The notes under the pieces: model-generated
What the model saw: only the letters and a program-made list of their open reading frames with translations
The model's database searches: none
Told to the model about the DNA's origin: nothing
Part shown: one piece after another, positions 15,706 through 23,825 of the stretch
Layout of the letters: each line of letters opens with the position of its first letter
Position numbering within the stretch: the stretch's first letter is position 1
Assembly: GCA_036393295.1 (NCBI GenBank)
Contig: DASWHF010000045.1
Coordinates: forward strand, 1-64,000
Source: DASWHF01 sp036393295
Lineage (GTDB): Bacteria; Pseudomonadota; Gammaproteobacteria; Acidiferrobacterales; UBA6901
Direction: 5' to 3'
Length of the DNA: 64,000 bases
Program-made: the position numbers and the translations under genes

Positions 15706-16650
15706 ATGTCTCGCAGGCGCTTGTACGACAACCGCGGTTTCCCGAATCTCTATCCGGGACTGCACCTGCTGCCGAACCACGCGATCTTCTACTCGCGCAC
15801 CGGCTGGGGCAGCGCCGGCGCCGGCGGCTCGGCGACCGCCGACAACCGTTCAGCGTACTTCACCTTCACCGGCCCGAACACCGGCACCTGGACGCCCATC
15901 ACGAACGCCATGACCAACCGCGCCAAGGGCATGTCGCTGACGCTGCTCAGCAACACCGCACCCTATGTACGCGTTCTGGCGCTGGGTGGGGTCGACAACG
16001 CCACCAACAACACCTACGAAATCCTCGACGCCTCGGTGCTGTCGCCGTCCTCGGCCTGGAGCGCACCCATGGCCTTCCCCGACGGCGAGCACCGCAGCCT
16101 GTGCAGCGGCGTGCTGCTGCCGGACGGCAACGTGTTCGTCTGCGGCGGCATCCAGCGGACCAACTCGCCGTGCACCCTGTTCAATCCCCAGGCGAACACC
16201 TGGTCGGGGATGGCGGCGCTGCCGTCGATCCGGGATTACCACTCGGTCGCGCTACTGCTGCCGAGCGGCAAGGTGATGATGGCCGGCTGGAACAACAGCT
16301 CGATTGAGATCTTCAGCCCGCCCTACCTGTACCGCGGCGCGCGCCCGGTGATCTCGTCGGCGCCGGCGCTGGTGCACCACGGCCAGAGCTTCGTCATCGA
16401 GTCGCCGGACGCCGACAGCATCGTCAAGGTCGTGCTGGTACGTCCGATGGCGGTCACCCACCAGACCGACTCGGAGCAGAAGATCCTGGAGATGCCCTAT
16501 ATCCACGACCACGCCCGGCCGACGCGGCTCGCTCTCACCGCACCGCACGGCGGCCATCCGCATTCGCTGGCGCAGCAGGGCTACTACATGATGTTCGCCA
16601 TCAACAACAACGGCGTGCCGTCTGTCGCGAAGTGGATTTACCTGCATTGA
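15706..16650 (+). pseudogene. Truncated galactose/glyoxal-oxidase-like gene (kelch + DUF1929)
   Basis: The 314-residue frame matches the C-terminal half of copper-radical oxidases. It has kelch-like blades (GVLLPDGNVFVCGG), then RDYHSVALLLPSGKVMMAG, which carries the Tyr-His pair equivalent to Y495-H496 of galactose oxidase, then PPYLYRGARPVISSAP starting the DUF1929 domain, with THQTDSEQ at the place of ligand H581. The N-terminal blades and the region that would carry the Cys-Tyr cofactor are missing. A TAG stands three codons before the ATG and there is no Shine-Dalgarno. It is therefore probably a remnant of a roughly 600-residue gene, although the remaining part is uninterrupted. Confidence 0.65.
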
Positions 16651-16766
16651 CGGCCCGTCACCCGAGGGCTGAACGGGGAACATTGGCGGCCCTCGCCGCG
16701 CATGTCGGCACGAGACGGGCGCGCGGCGGGCCGCCTGCGCCATGCAACAGCAGGTCTTTGTTGTCG

Positions 16767-16982
16767 TTATAGTGCTGAGCGTAGTGGGCGCGCGTACACT
16801 TGTGGGTGAGAACGCCATGTGGAGCTGGTCGTGACACTGATCGCCTGCGATTTACAGAGAGCCGCCTGGGACAGGCCGCTGCGCGCCTGCTCATCGATCA
16901 GCCTTGCGATTCGCTGCGACTGCGCCAAACATGGCGGCGGGACGTCTCGCTCATCGGTGCTTGCCCCTCGGTGATGAATCAC
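16767..16982 (-). pseudogene. Remnant of an IS66-type accessory ORF (TnpA-like)
   Basis: A 71-codon minus-strand frame contains QRIARLIDEQARSGLSQAAL followed by CKSQAISVTTSSTWRS. The SGLSQAAxCxxxxIS...W pattern is that of the short helix-turn-helix protein at the start of IS66-family elements. Nothing of TnpB or TnpC follows, and no terminal repeats were found. It is a mobile-element scar between the galactose-oxidase remnant and the hairpin array. Confidence 0.5.
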
Positions 16983-17220
16983 CGGGGCACGATAGCGCGA
17001 GGGCTGATGGCGCGGAAGAACGGTGCGGTTTGAACGGTTACCTTAGTCGAGGGCTTTTCAGGCAATTCTGCCAGTCCCGCAGCTCGCTGTCGGTAGCGGC
17101 ATTTTCTTGATTTGTGAGAGAAATCCAAGGCACGCCGCTGACCACTGACCGCGCGGTCACCCACCAGGCGCACAATCTGAAGGCAACTTCTATCCCAGCA
17201 CGATTTTCGACATAGTTCGC

Positions 17221-17387
17221 TAACAGGATGTTGAAAAAGTCGATCCGCGACTTTTTCAACCACGCAAAGCAAAAATGCGATTCTTGCTTTGCTCCATTTT
17301 TCAAACACTTACGTGTTTGAAAAATGCCGGTCGATCCATCGACCGTCTAGCAGGATGTTGATAAACGAGTTTATCAACATCCTGCTA
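17221..17387. repeat. MITE-like element of consecutive hairpins
   Basis: The ends are inverted copies of TAGCAGGATGTTGA (left copy TAACAGGATGTTGA at 17221; right copy reversed, ending at 17387). In between are further stems: GTTGAAAAAGTCG with its complement after a five-base loop, CAAAGCAA/TTGCTTTG, ATTTTTCAAACAC with its complement around TTAC, GGTCGAT/ATCGACC, and an 18-bp perfect stem (17350-17387) with a two-base loop. There is no coding capacity. Length and structure fit a non-autonomous element. Confidence 0.6.
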
Positions 17388-17391
17388 ACCG

Positions 17392-17535
17392 TGTACGACA
17401 CAATTAGTTCGCTTGTACCTGGAGACAGTGCATTTAGTTCGCGGTTGTGGCGGGCGCACGACTGATGGGCTTAGTAGGTTTTTATATAATAATCAGTCAT
17501 TTACGGTTTATATCGAAAATTGACTTTTAGTTCGC
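17392..17535. repeat. Repeated TTAGTTCGC sites, possible Tn7/Tn5053-type transposon end
   Basis: TTAGTTCGC occurs at 17404-17412, 17434-17442 and 17527-17535, each preceded by an A/T-rich stretch, and a variant ATAGTTCGC ends at 17220. The first copy is part of TGTACGACACAATTAGTTCG beginning at 17392 with TGT. Ends of TnsB/TniA-type transposons start with TGT and carry several spaced transposase sites, which fits. No opposite end or transposase gene is visible, so this is a candidate relic. Confidence 0.4.
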
Positions 17536-17902
17536 CCAGCACCCATTTCATTTATGAAAGCGGCTCGCTCGCATTTTGAAAAGAACTACACGCCTTCCTG
17601 TACTTTGAGCCGCTACAGCAGCAGTGCCGGGCCACGTCCTCGCCCTGCGCCCGCCCGATTCAATCGGAGCAAGAAATACGGAATAGATGCAAGGCCTGTC
17701 ACGTCATGTTTGGAGCGAAGAACGGCGAATATTGCTTGTCACCTTTGCAGGGCGTGTGTTTGAATGCCGGCACGCTCGTCACCGATGCGGTCGTGATTAT
17801 AAGAATATAAGGGAACGATAAATCGCCGGGGGGTGGGGTTTCATTTGCACAGATCCTTCCTTCGGCACGATAACCACCACCACAAGCTAGGAGGGGTCGT
17901 AA
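17536..17902. other. Leader region of the YeiH-type gene
   Basis: These 367 bases are much richer in A and T than the flanking genes and hold no supported gene; small frames on both strands show no protein pattern. AT-rich segments near 17796-17811 (TATAAGAATATAAG) could hold a -10 box, but no matching -35 was recognised. The stretch ends with the GGAGG of the YeiH-type gene. Confidence 0.35.
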
Positions 17903-19456
17903 ATGACATACACGAAGAAGACTCCCTGGACTCTCATCATTGGCATTATCCTCGCTGCATACGCTTGGTTGATACACCAGGGCCATCTCAATGTAATGAT
18001 GGAAGCCCTCAAGACCACGAAGTTGGCCGGAGAGATGTACACCCTCGGCTATATCTTCGGCGCCATCGGCATCGTCGTCGGCCTGTGGCAACTGTTCTAC
18101 AAACACAAATCCGGACATGCCGACTATTTCCTCTCCACCGTCGGCGGCGCCCTGCTTATCATTCTATGCGTTTTCGTCGTCAAGTTCGGTGCCGAGCCGC
18201 TGTTCAAGATGTGGGGCGCGATGTCGTACAAGGCGATCGGCTGGGATTTCGCCAAGACCCTCGGCTTCAACTACATCCTGCTCGGCATCATCACCGGCAT
18301 GGTGGTGGTGAACGTCTTCAAGGTCCCGGACTGGGCGGAGAACGGCGTGCGGCTGTCGCGTCTCGGCCTCAAGACCGGCGTCATCCTGCTGGGCGCCCTG
18401 TACAGCGCCGCCGAGCTGGCCGAGTACTCGAAATGGTCGGTCGGCCTGATCTTCGTATTCGTGCTCGGCTCGGTCGGCCTCACCCTGTGGCTGGGCCGCC
18501 TGCGCAAAATCTCGAACTCGATGGGCGGCGTGCTCTCGGCCGGTCTCGGCGTGTGCGGCGTCTCCGCGGCGGTGGCCTCGGCGCCGGTGGTGAATGCCAA
18601 GTCGAGCGAGATCGCCTACACCATCGGCACCATCCTGTTGTGGGGCGTGCTGATGATGTTCATCTTCCCGCCGGTCGGCCGTGCCCTCGGGCTCACCTAT
18701 GAGCAGTTCGGGGCCTGGGCCGGCACCGGCATCCTCAACTCGGCGCAGGTGGCGGCCGCCGCCCTCATCTACCAGCCGCACGGCATCGAGACCCTCAAGG
18801 TCGCCGAGATCTTCAATATCACCCGCATCCTGGCGCTGCCGATCATCGTGCTGTGGCTGGCGGTGTGGTACGTGGAGCGCGAGCAACACGCCGTCAAGGT
18901 CAACCTGCTGCAGGTGATCGTCGGTAAGTTCCCGCTGTTCGTGCTGGGCTTCATCGTGCTGTTCCTGTTGTCCACCACCGGCATGTTCATGCCGGAAAGA
19001 AATGACGGCAAGGGCAAGTACATGGACCCGGTCAAGGCCAAGGCGCTGAAGGACGAGCAGATCGTGGCCTTGCAGGAGGAACTGCCGAGGGTCGCCAAGC
19101 CCGAGGAACAGGCCGCCCTGCAGCGCCTGATCGAGACCAAGACGGTGCAGAGCCGGGCGGACGATGTGTTGTTGCGCGACTTGGCGTCGCTCGAGACCAC
19201 CTCCAAGCCGGCGGTCGCGGCCCTCAAGGATGCGCACAAAAACGCCTGGATGACGGCGCCGCGCGTGGCCTGGTTCCGCGACGTGATCGTCTGGTTCTTC
19301 GCCTTCGGCCTCACCGGCCTCGGCATGCAGATCACCTTCAAGTCGATCGCCCAGGCCGGCGGCCAACCGTTGTTCATCGGCACCGTGGTCGGCAGCGTCA
19401 AGGCGGTCGGCGCGCTGATCGCGATCCTGTTGCTCAAAGACCTGATCAACCCCTAA
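17903..19456 (+). CDS. YeiH-family (UPF0324) putative anion/sulfate exporter with long insert
   Basis: A 517-residue inner-membrane protein with about eleven hydrophobic helices. The family core is visible: GLKTGVILLGALYSAAEL, the conserved LSAGLGVCGVSAAVASAPVV, and GTGILNSAQVAAAALIY, ending in GLGMQITFKSIAQAGGQPLF. YeiH proteins are usually about 350 residues; here an extra N-terminal part (four helices in about 120 residues) and a charged, helical, probably cytosolic insert (about residues 370-450) enlarge it. AGGAGGG precedes the ATG. A 44-residue membrane peptide gene follows 11 bases on. The family is annotated as a sulfate exporter, but the substrate is not established. Confidence 0.82.
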   Translation: MTYTKKTPWTLIIGIILAAYAWLIHQGHLNVMMEALKTTKLAGEMYTLGYIFGAIGIVVGLWQLFYKHKSGHADYFLSTVGGALLIILCVFVVKFGAEPLFKMWGAMSYKAIGWDFAKTLGFNYILLGIITGMVVVNVFKVPDWAENGVRLSRLGLKTGVILLGALYSAAELAEYSKWSVGLIFVFVLGSVGLTLWLGRLRKISNSMGGVLSAGLGVCGVSAAVASAPVVNAKSSEIAYTIGTILLWGVLMMFIFPPVGRALGLTYEQFGAWAGTGILNSAQVAAAALIYQPHGIETLKVAEIFNITRILALPIIVLWLAVWYVEREQHAVKVNLLQVIVGKFPLFVLGFIVLFLLSTTGMFMPERNDGKGKYMDPVKAKALKDEQIVALQEELPRVAKPEEQAALQRLIETKTVQSRADDVLLRDLASLETTSKPAVAALKDAHKNAWMTAPRVAWFRDVIVWFFAFGLTGLGMQITFKSIAQAGGQPLFIGTVVGSVKAVGALIAILLLKDLINP

Positions 19457-19467
19457 GGAGACCGACC

Positions 19468-19602
19468 ATGACCGACAAACTGAAATTCGACCGGGGTACC
19501 GCGCTGTCGATCTTCAAGAGCGACCGCATGGAAGACGTCATGGCGCTGCTGGCGGCGCTGGCGATCGTCGTCATCGTCGTGATCACGGTTCCGATTTCCT
19601 GA
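19468..19602 (+). CDS. 44-residue single-helix membrane peptide
   Basis: This short gene starts ATG at 19468 with AAGGAG nine bases upstream. The peptide begins MTDKLKFDRGTALSIFKSDR and ends in a hydrophobic helix of about 24 residues (VMALLAALAIVVIVVITVPI). It lies 11 bases after the YeiH-type gene and just before a strong terminator, so it is the last gene of that unit. It is plausibly a small subunit or stabiliser of the transporter; this is inference. No family is recognised. Confidence 0.7.
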   Translation: MTDKLKFDRGTALSIFKSDRMEDVMALLAALAIVVIVVITVPIS

Positions 19603-19617
19603 TCTTCCCGCCCACCT

Positions 19618-19655
19618 CCCGGAGTCCGCGCAAGCGCGGGCTCCGGGGTTTTTTT
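19618..19655 (+). terminator. Rho-independent terminator after the YeiH unit
   Basis: A GC-rich stem CCCGGAGTCCGCG with GCGGGCTCCGGGG (one mismatch, short loop) is followed by seven Ts. It closes the YeiH/44-residue peptide unit 16 bases after its last stop codon. Confidence 0.85.
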
Positions 19656-19666
19656 GCGCCGCATTC

Positions 19667-20131
19667 ATGAAAATGACACCGAAACGCATTCTGATCGCCA
19701 GTCACGGCACCCCCGGGGCACGTGCCGCCGAGAAGGCCGCACTGGCGCTCTGCCCGCGCGGCGGCACGCTCAGCCACCTGATCGTCGTGCCCGACTTCTG
19801 GAAGGGCATGCAGGGCGACGACTGGCTCAACAACGCCGCCACCCGCGACGTGTTCGCGCGCTACGTGGAGTCCACCCTCGAGGGTGAGGTGCGCGCCGAG
19901 GTCACGCGGCTGTCGCGGCTCGCCGCGAGCCGCGGCCTGCGCTATCGCCCCACCATCACCCTCGGCGACCCGACCCAGTGCCTGATCGATCGTGCCGCCA
20001 AGGGCGCTGACCTCGTGGTCATCGGCGCGCCGCGGCCGCGCGGCCGGGCCGGCCTGCGCTCGCGCCTGGACACCGAGAAACTGGCGCGCGCCCTGAAGGT
20101 GCCGCTGATGATCATCCCCCACCCGAAATGA
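19667..20131 (+). CDS. Universal stress protein (UspA family)
   Basis: A 154-residue single-domain Usp: a first beta strand KRILIASHGTPGA, a central helix-strand part, and the ATP-binding-type C-terminal motif ADLVVIGAPRPRGRAGLRS followed by LMIIPHPK. The canonical pattern is GxxG(9)G(S/T); here G-A-P-R-P-R-G-R-A-G-L-R-S is a near match, so nucleotide binding is uncertain. Two starts (19667 and 19673) are possible, and no clear Shine-Dalgarno is seen. Its stop overlaps the next start (ATGA), coupling the two genes. Confidence 0.8.
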   Translation: MKMTPKRILIASHGTPGARAAEKAALALCPRGGTLSHLIVVPDFWKGMQGDDWLNNAATRDVFARYVESTLEGEVRAEVTRLSRLAASRGLRYRPTITLGDPTQCLIDRAAKGADLVVIGAPRPRGRAGLRSRLDTEKLARALKVPLMIIPHPK

Positions 20132-20733
20132 CCGATGCGCCCGCCCCGGCCGAAGACAGGGCCTGGGTCAAGATTGAAACCCCGCTGTCGTCGGCCGAGC
20201 TGCGTGAGTTCTGCCGCGATATCGAGCGCCTGTACCGCATCAATCCGCGGTTGGAGTTTCGCGCCTGGCGGGCGTCGGGCCCGGGTCGCTTCCACGCCGA
20301 ATGGCGGAACCTCAGCAACGATCGGGAAGAGTCGCACGACCTCGAGGTCGTGCGCGAATCGGACTGGGCGTTCCGGGTCGACTACGCCGGCGGTATCAAG
20401 GCGCTGACGCGATTTGCAGTCGAGCAGAACGCCGCCGGCGCGCGCCTGACCATCACCGATGACTACAGCCGCCTGCCCGAGGCCGAACGTGCCCAACGCC
20501 TCGACGAGGTCGACCGCAGCCTGGTGCCCTGGGGCCAGGGCCTCCATCGCTACCTGCGCCGCCAGCGGCGCTGGGGCTGGTTCCCGCCCTGGCGCTGGTA
20601 CATGCGTCGCCTGTGGCTGCCGATGCGGCCCATGGCGCGGCGCATCGTCTGGTGGCTGTGGGTGATTACGCTCGTGGAGATCGCGCTCTTTCTGTTCGTG
20701 ATGCTGGTCTACATTATCGAGCGCAACGCCTGA
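20128..20733 (+). CDS. SRPBCC-like protein with C-terminal membrane helix, unknown
   Basis: A 201-residue protein. Residues about 12-125 alternate short strands (WVKIETPLSSAELREF, FHAEWRNLSN, WAFRVDYAGGIKALTRF) like a polyketide-cyclase/SRPBCC ligand-binding fold. A very Trp/Arg-rich linker (RRQRRWGWFPPWRWYMRR) follows, then one membrane helix (about 171-196) and a short tail. The fold call is from pattern only. It overlaps the stress-protein gene by four bases and is therefore probably made with it. The aromatic-basic linker suggests an amphipathic segment lying on the inner membrane. Confidence 0.65.
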   Translation: MTDAPAPAEDRAWVKIETPLSSAELREFCRDIERLYRINPRLEFRAWRASGPGRFHAEWRNLSNDREESHDLEVVRESDWAFRVDYAGGIKALTRFAVEQNAAGARLTITDDYSRLPEAERAQRLDEVDRSLVPWGQGLHRYLRRQRRWGWFPPWRWYMRRLWLPMRPMARRIVWWLWVITLVEIALFLFVMLVYIIERNA

Positions 20734-20770
20734 CCGCGTACGCCGGTTTCCGTCCGGCGCCGCGGCACCG

Positions 20771-21517
20771 TCAACGGCCGGTCGCCGTTCCGGATGGCGG
20801 AGCGAACAACGCCGGCACCAGCGCCTCGGCCGGCCCCAGGCGTTGTTCCTGAAACGCCGGATTGGGGAAGTCCATCGGCTCGAGATTGACGAGCAGCGTC
20901 CTTGCGCCCGCCAGGGCCGCGGCACGCACGAAGCTCGCCGCCGGCTCGACCGCGCCGGAGGTGCCGATCGCGACGAACAGATCGCAATCCGCGAGTGCGT
21001 CCTGGATGCGCTGCATGGCGTCGCGCGGCACATACTCCCCGAACAGCACGATGTCCGGACGCAGCACCGCGCCGCAGGCCGCGCAGGTCGGCACACGGCT
21101 TTCATAGGTCTCGCGGTCCTCGAACGGCGCGAGCGCGCAGCCGGGGTTGCTGCAACGCGTGCGATGCACGCTGCCGTGCAGCTCGATGACGTCCGGGCTG
21201 CCGGCGCGCTGATGCAGGCCGTCGATGTTCTGGGTGATGAGCGTGAACCGGCGTTCCGCGGGCAGGCGCCGGGCGAACTCGGCGAGCGCGCGATGTGCGG
21301 CGTTCGGAGTCGCCGCGTTCGCCGCCGCACGTATCGCTCCGAAATGCCGCCACAGGCCGGCCGGGTCGATCGCGACGATCGATGCCTGCGAATAGCGGAT
21401 GTTGTCGCCCTGATCCCATACGCCGTCGGCGCCGCGATAGGTGCGCAGGCCGGATCCGACCGACACACCGGCGCCGGTGAGAACGACGATACGGGAGTAG
21501 ACATGGGGATCGAGCAT
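20771..21517 (-). CDS. cobB: Sirtuin-family NAD-dependent protein deacylase
   Basis: A 248-residue sirtuin that removes acyl groups from lysines using NAD+. Visible: GAGVS at 15-19, TQNIDGLH at 95-102, catalytic H114 in ELHGS, four zinc cysteines (C122, C127, C145, C148) and VAIGTSGAVEPAA in the NAD pocket. The length is normal for a bacterial CobB. It is convergent with the gene at 20128-20733. The symbol is by family; the preferred acyl group cannot be read from the sequence. Confidence 0.9.
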   Translation of the reverse strand: MLDPHVYSRIVVLTGAGVSVGSGLRTYRGADGVWDQGDNIRYSQASIVAIDPAGLWRHFGAIRAAANAATPNAAHRALAEFARRLPAERRFTLITQNIDGLHQRAGSPDVIELHGSVHRTRCSNPGCALAPFEDRETYESRVPTCAACGAVLRPDIVLFGEYVPRDAMQRIQDALADCDLFVAIGTSGAVEPAASFVRAAALAGARTLLVNLEPMDFPNPAFQEQRLGPAEALVPALFAPPSGTATGR

Positions 21518-21593
21518 ATCCTGAGTTGCAAGATATTCAGATCGCGATCAACGCACAAGTCCCGCGCGCCAATGCAGCGCGGCAACGCGAGGG

Positions 21594-22706
21594 TCAGTCG
21601 TGGGGGCCGCAGGCCGCAGCCACCATGGCCTTCCACGCCTTGGGCGTGATGCCGAGGTCGACCGGCCGGTAGCCGGATTGATCGGCCAGGCCCTGAAGCC
21701 GGGCGATACGGTCGCGGGTTGCCGGGTGGGTGGAGAGGTAGCCCAGCGGGCCGGGATCCGGCCCGTCGTGTTTCTCCAGGACCCCGAAGAACTCGACCAT
21801 GCCCCGGGCGTCCAGCCGCGCCCCCTGCATCATGTGCATGCCGCGCACGTCCGCCTCGGTTTCCGCGGCGCGACTGTAGCTCAAGCCGTGCAGCGACTCG
21901 GCGGTTTCCAGCACCGTCGCGGTGGCGCCGCCCAGATCGCCGACCAGCAGTGACAGCAACAAACGGTTCGACATGCGGCGGAACAGGGATTTGGTGCCGT
22001 GGCGCTGCAGCACGTGCTGCATCTCGTGGGCCAGCACGCCGGCGAGCTGTTCGGGGCGCGTGGTGTCCTGGAGGAGCCCGGAAAACACCACGATCCCACC
22101 GCCGGGCGCCGCCAGGGCGTTGACCGTCGGATCATCGACCAGGGTGACCCGGAAGTCGTAGGGATGCGCCGGCGCCGCACGGTCGAGGCGCGCCACCAGA
22201 TCGTCGATCACCGGTCGGACCGCCCCACCCTCGCAGACCTTGAGGTCCCCGACCAGGCTCTCGACCACGGTATCGCCGAGCTTCTCCTCCCACTCCACCG
22301 GCACCCGTTCGGCCATCGCCTCGGCGGCCGCCGGAATCCCCCACAGATACAGCGCCGCGCCGGCCAGGATGCCGCCGACCGCCGCCGCCGCGACCCACAG
22401 CGGCCGGCCGCGACGGCGCGCCGGATTGTGCAGCCGGCGCGCCGCCTGCGGCGCGGTCGCGTGAATGGCCGCGAGAAAGGCGATGTCGTCGACAATGATG
22501 GCGTCGACCGGGACCTGCGTGCCGCGCTCGAGGCGCACCGGCTCGCCGGCGTAGCGCCCCTGGGTCTGGGTGATGTCGGCGTAGCGCCAGATCATCACCC
22601 CCGCGGGCGCGGCAATGCGCAGCGCCTCGCGGCCGATGCCGATCTCGACGTCCACCGTCCCGGCGCTGACGCCGTCGAGGTAGCGCCCGCTCCAGAGCCG
22701 CTGCAT
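21594..22706 (-). CDS. M48-family zinc metallopeptidase with membrane anchor
   Basis: A 370-residue protein. An N-terminal domain (about 1-100) resembles the small extra domain found on some bacterial M48 proteins. One membrane helix follows at about 104-124, then the peptidase with HEMQH at 227-231 and the third-ligand region ETEAD at 282-286. The catalytic part is probably periplasmic, as in BepA/LoiP-like enzymes that clear misfolded envelope proteins. Its start is six bases after the stop of the YjgN-type gene, so the two are one operon. Substrate unknown. Confidence 0.85.
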   Translation of the reverse strand: MQRLWSGRYLDGVSAGTVDVEIGIGREALRIAAPAGVMIWRYADITQTQGRYAGEPVRLERGTQVPVDAIIVDDIAFLAAIHATAPQAARRLHNPARRRGRPLWVAAAAVGGILAGAALYLWGIPAAAEAMAERVPVEWEEKLGDTVVESLVGDLKVCEGGAVRPVIDDLVARLDRAAPAHPYDFRVTLVDDPTVNALAAPGGGIVVFSGLLQDTTRPEQLAGVLAHEMQHVLQRHGTKSLFRRMSNRLLLSLLVGDLGGATATVLETAESLHGLSYSRAAETEADVRGMHMMQGARLDARGMVEFFGVLEKHDGPDPGPLGYLSTHPATRDRIARLQGLADQSGYRPVDLGITPKAWKAMVAAACGPHD

Positions 22707-22712
22707 GCGCGG

Positions 22713-23669
22713 CTAACCGAGCGCCGAACCGATATCCAGCGCGTCCGCCAGGCCCTCGCCGGTGGCGCCCACGCGCGCCTGGGCGTCCTGCTGCACGCGC
22801 GTCCAGTCGACCTGGCCCTCCATCAGCGTGTTGTCGAACTGGTAGCGCAGCGTGCGGATCAGCACCCAGGGGAAGGCCAGGCCGAGGGTCACGACGACCA
22901 GCAGCAGATTGCTGATCGTCAGCCACAGCAGGCCGCCGCCGGTGTAGGTCGAGCGGAACGGCGCCTCGGCAAATTGGGTATGCGCCCAATCGAAGCGATG
23001 CACCTTGGCGGCGAACCAGAACCAGACGAGATACAGGGTCGGGATCGTCAGCAGGATGGCCAGCAGGTAGCCGCCGATCAGTTCCTTGGCATCGGCCTGA
23101 AAGCGGAACGGCGTGTTGCCGAAATAGGTGTTGTTCACCCAGTAGCTGCGCATGCGGGTGCGGAACCACGGGTAATAGATGCCGAGGGTCAGCAGGGTCA
23201 GCAGCATGCCGCCCAGGTAGGTGCTGATGCACTCCTTGAGGTCGCCGCGAAACGAGAAGCGGATGCCGCGCCAGGAGGTGCGGCTCAGCGCGTAGCGCAT
23301 GGCGCCGTAGAGCGCAAACGGGATCGCCACCAGGATGGCGAGATACAGCAGCAGCACGGCGACGTCGCCGATCAGCATCTGCGCGATCACCAGCAGCACA
23401 TAGAACAGCACGATCAGGCCGAAGGCCTTGAGCGCGCCGATGAACAGTTCCTTGCCGCGGCCGTGGTAGGCGAAGCGATCGCCGGTGAACTCGGTCTGGC
23501 CATAGAGATAGCGCCGCACCCGCACCTTGGCCCAGAAACTGTAGATGCCGAGCGTGACGATGGTGAGCAGCAGATTGACGATCTGTATGCCGAACAGGGT
23601 CCCGCCCTGGCCGTGGAAACGCAGGCGCTGCGGGGTGGCCGCGCGGGCGGCCGGTGCCGTACTGGTCAT
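22713..23669 (-). CDS. YjgN-family (DUF898) membrane protein
   Basis: A 318-residue protein with a repeated module: RFHGQGGTLFGIQIVN...GIYSFWAKVRVRRYLYGQ, then a middle copy with ISTYLGGMLLTLLTLGIYYP and a third with LLWLTISNLLLVVVTLG. About seven transmembrane helices are expected. This is the DUF898/YjgN family, often paired with an M48 peptidase gene as here. The role is unknown; its neighbour suggests envelope quality control. Confidence 0.88.
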   Translation of the reverse strand: MTSTAPAARAATPQRLRFHGQGGTLFGIQIVNLLLTIVTLGIYSFWAKVRVRRYLYGQTEFTGDRFAYHGRGKELFIGALKAFGLIVLFYVLLVIAQMLIGDVAVLLLYLAILVAIPFALYGAMRYALSRTSWRGIRFSFRGDLKECISTYLGGMLLTLLTLGIYYPWFRTRMRSYWVNNTYFGNTPFRFQADAKELIGGYLLAILLTIPTLYLVWFWFAAKVHRFDWAHTQFAEAPFRSTYTGGGLLWLTISNLLLVVVTLGLAFPWVLIRTLRYQFDNTLMEGQVDWTRVQQDAQARVGATGEGLADALDIGSALG

Positions 23670-23825
23670 GGTGGTCCTCGCCTTGGTCAGTGAGAATTAT
23701 TAATTGAACCGGCCGACGGCCGGCGCTGCTCTTGAGTTTAGCAAAGGATCCGGCCGCCGCCGGGCGCCCTGGACCGTCGGCGGCGCGGCGCGTAGTATCG
23801 GCGTTTTTTTTCGGAGCCCGCCCCC

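Noticed and set aside
16979..17308. Minus-strand frames of 88-109 codons ending in the hairpin array
   Set aside because: They begin inside the MITE-like element, show no domain and have no ribosome site; probably chance frames over a repeat.
17221..17535. CRISPR array
   Set aside because: Repeats are inverted hairpins and short unevenly spaced motifs (30 and 93 bases apart), without equal spacers, and no cas gene is near.
17554..18118. Small frames on both strands before the YeiH-type gene
   Set aside because: No domain, weak starts, and overlap with the clearly supported YeiH gene or its leader.
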